DNA from: Sphaerolaimus hirsutus
Lineage: Eukaryota; Nematoda; Chromadorea; Monhysterida; Sphaerolaimidae
Assembly (NCBI GenBank): GCA_964036195.1
Contig: OZ038456.1
Span: 26,265,792 to 26,329,791 of the forward strand
Direction: 5' to 3'
Length of the DNA: 64,000 nucleotides
Positions 63,460 through 64,000 of the stretch are shown here, in pieces; within the stretch, counting starts at the first letter, position 1; each line of letters opens with the position of its first letter. The notes below the pieces were generated by a model, which saw only the letters and a list, made by a program, of their open reading frames with translations, ran no database searches and had not been told where the DNA came from. The translations under genes were made by a program, and so were the position numbers.

Positions 63460-63865
63460 CAAATTTTTTGTGACGACTCGACAAAAATAAAACGTTCAAT
63501 AAGTTGAGTAAAAATGTTCCATATTTATGAGAAAAAGTGGTCAATTATACATCTTACCTGAGCGAATATGCATGTCAAATTGCACAATCGTGCTTGTAGC
63601 TCATGAGTTAAAGGCGTTTGAAAACTTTTGCTATTGTCAGACAGTGTCGGACTGTCTCCGACAGCCAGCGACAATAGCAAACTTTTTTTGAATGTTATAA
63701 ATCTTGAGCTACAAGCACGAGTCTGCAATTTGGCCTGCATATTCGCTTAGGTAAATAGAAGGTATACTTGACCACTTTTTCTAATGAATATGGAACCTTT
63801 TTACTCAACTTATTGAACGTTTTTTTGTTGTTGAGTCATCACAAAAAATCCGTGTAAACAGGGCC
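63460..63865. mobile_element. Palindromic MITE with CCCTGTTTACAC ends
   Basis: Left ccctgtttacacaaattttt pairs with right aaaaaatccgtgtaaacaggg; inner pairs cttgtagctcatgag / ataaatcttgagctacaag and gttgagtaaaa / ttttactcaac. It is inserted in gene B sequence relative to gene A. The target duplication is unclear (ttaaa / tta). Confidence 0.8.
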
Positions 63866-63924
63866 TTATGAAAACACTAACAGTACACTTGAAATTTCTT
63901 TGAATACACATCTCACATGGCAAA

Positions 63925-63948
63925 TACTGTATTTCTTCTAATACGGTA
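63925..63948. repeat. Minimal 24-bp TACCGTATTTC palindrome
   Basis: tactgtatttcttctaatac followed by ggta: only the two terminal repeats of the TACCGTATTTC family, back to back, inserted in gene B sequence that is continuous in gene A. Confidence 0.65.
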
Positions 63949-63993
63949 ACTAGCTGACACATGGCAATAAATAATTAACTTACTCACTCACAG

Positions 63994-64000
63994 CTGGCAA
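63994..64000 (+). CDS. Start of gene B exon 4 (cut by window end)
   Basis: ctggcaa after cactcacag matches the first bases of gene A exon 4 (54867). Only seven bases are visible. Confidence 0.45.

Overview
The window is animal (metazoan) nuclear DNA: it has introns with GT-AG boundaries, exons of extracellular-protein type (C-type lectin, PAN/apple-like, Thr/Pro-rich linkers), a BEL/Pao retrotransposon with an envelope-like domain, and very dense non-autonomous DNA transposons. Nothing seen fixes the phylum; an invertebrate is most likely and I do not name a species. Host genes use the standard code.

Layout. Positions 1 to about 28.4 kb (unit 1) and about 29.5 to 42.8 kb (unit 2) are two copies of one tandem segmental duplication. 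They share a small three-exon gene (10520-12184 / 39105-40769), a PAN-like exon pair (27045-27495 / 41772-42222) and another coding-like exon pair (9682-10034 / 35141-35473). The length difference comes almost entirely from mobile elements present in one copy and absent from the other, so each unit supplies empty sites for the other. The largest is a nest in unit 1: a hAT-like element (12709-25928, TSD atcatgac) interrupted by a 12.3 kb BEL/Pao element (13602-25886, TSD tgcgg). Its 1101-bp LTRs differ at two positions that I can see, and one intact 3233-codon ORF encodes Gag, protease, RT, RNase H, integrase and a membrane-anchored envelope-like region.

From 42.8 to 49.5 kb there is a stack of hAT-like elements built from the word GGCGCC or GGTGCC, inserted in a large foldback and in other elements. 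From 49.5 to 64 kb there are host gene pieces: in-phase 42-48 nt micro-exons for Thr/Pro/Ala-rich linkers (49568-50334, 59141-59188), two paralogous genes of an unrecognised secreted-type family (A 53155-55208; B from 62490 to the window end), and a three-exon C-type lectin-like domain (56940-58292) bracketed by two copies of a hAT-like element.

Main signals. (1) Several introns are long perfect-style palindromes whose terminal inverted repeats carry the GT and AG splice sites; paralogues A and B have such an intron at the identical position and phase but with different palindrome arms. (2) The BEL element carries the pentamer TCACA about ten to twenty times more often than expected, on the sense strand only, in LTRs and coding region alike. 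(3) The 3' end of its ORF is overlapped by two further open frames, one with an Arg/Lys-rich block and one with a PPPY motif. (4) At least seven hAT-like non-autonomous families (8-bp target duplications) each consist mainly of one expanded short word, a different word per family.

All coordinates and reading frames were worked out by eye. Domain names rest on visible motifs, not on database searches.
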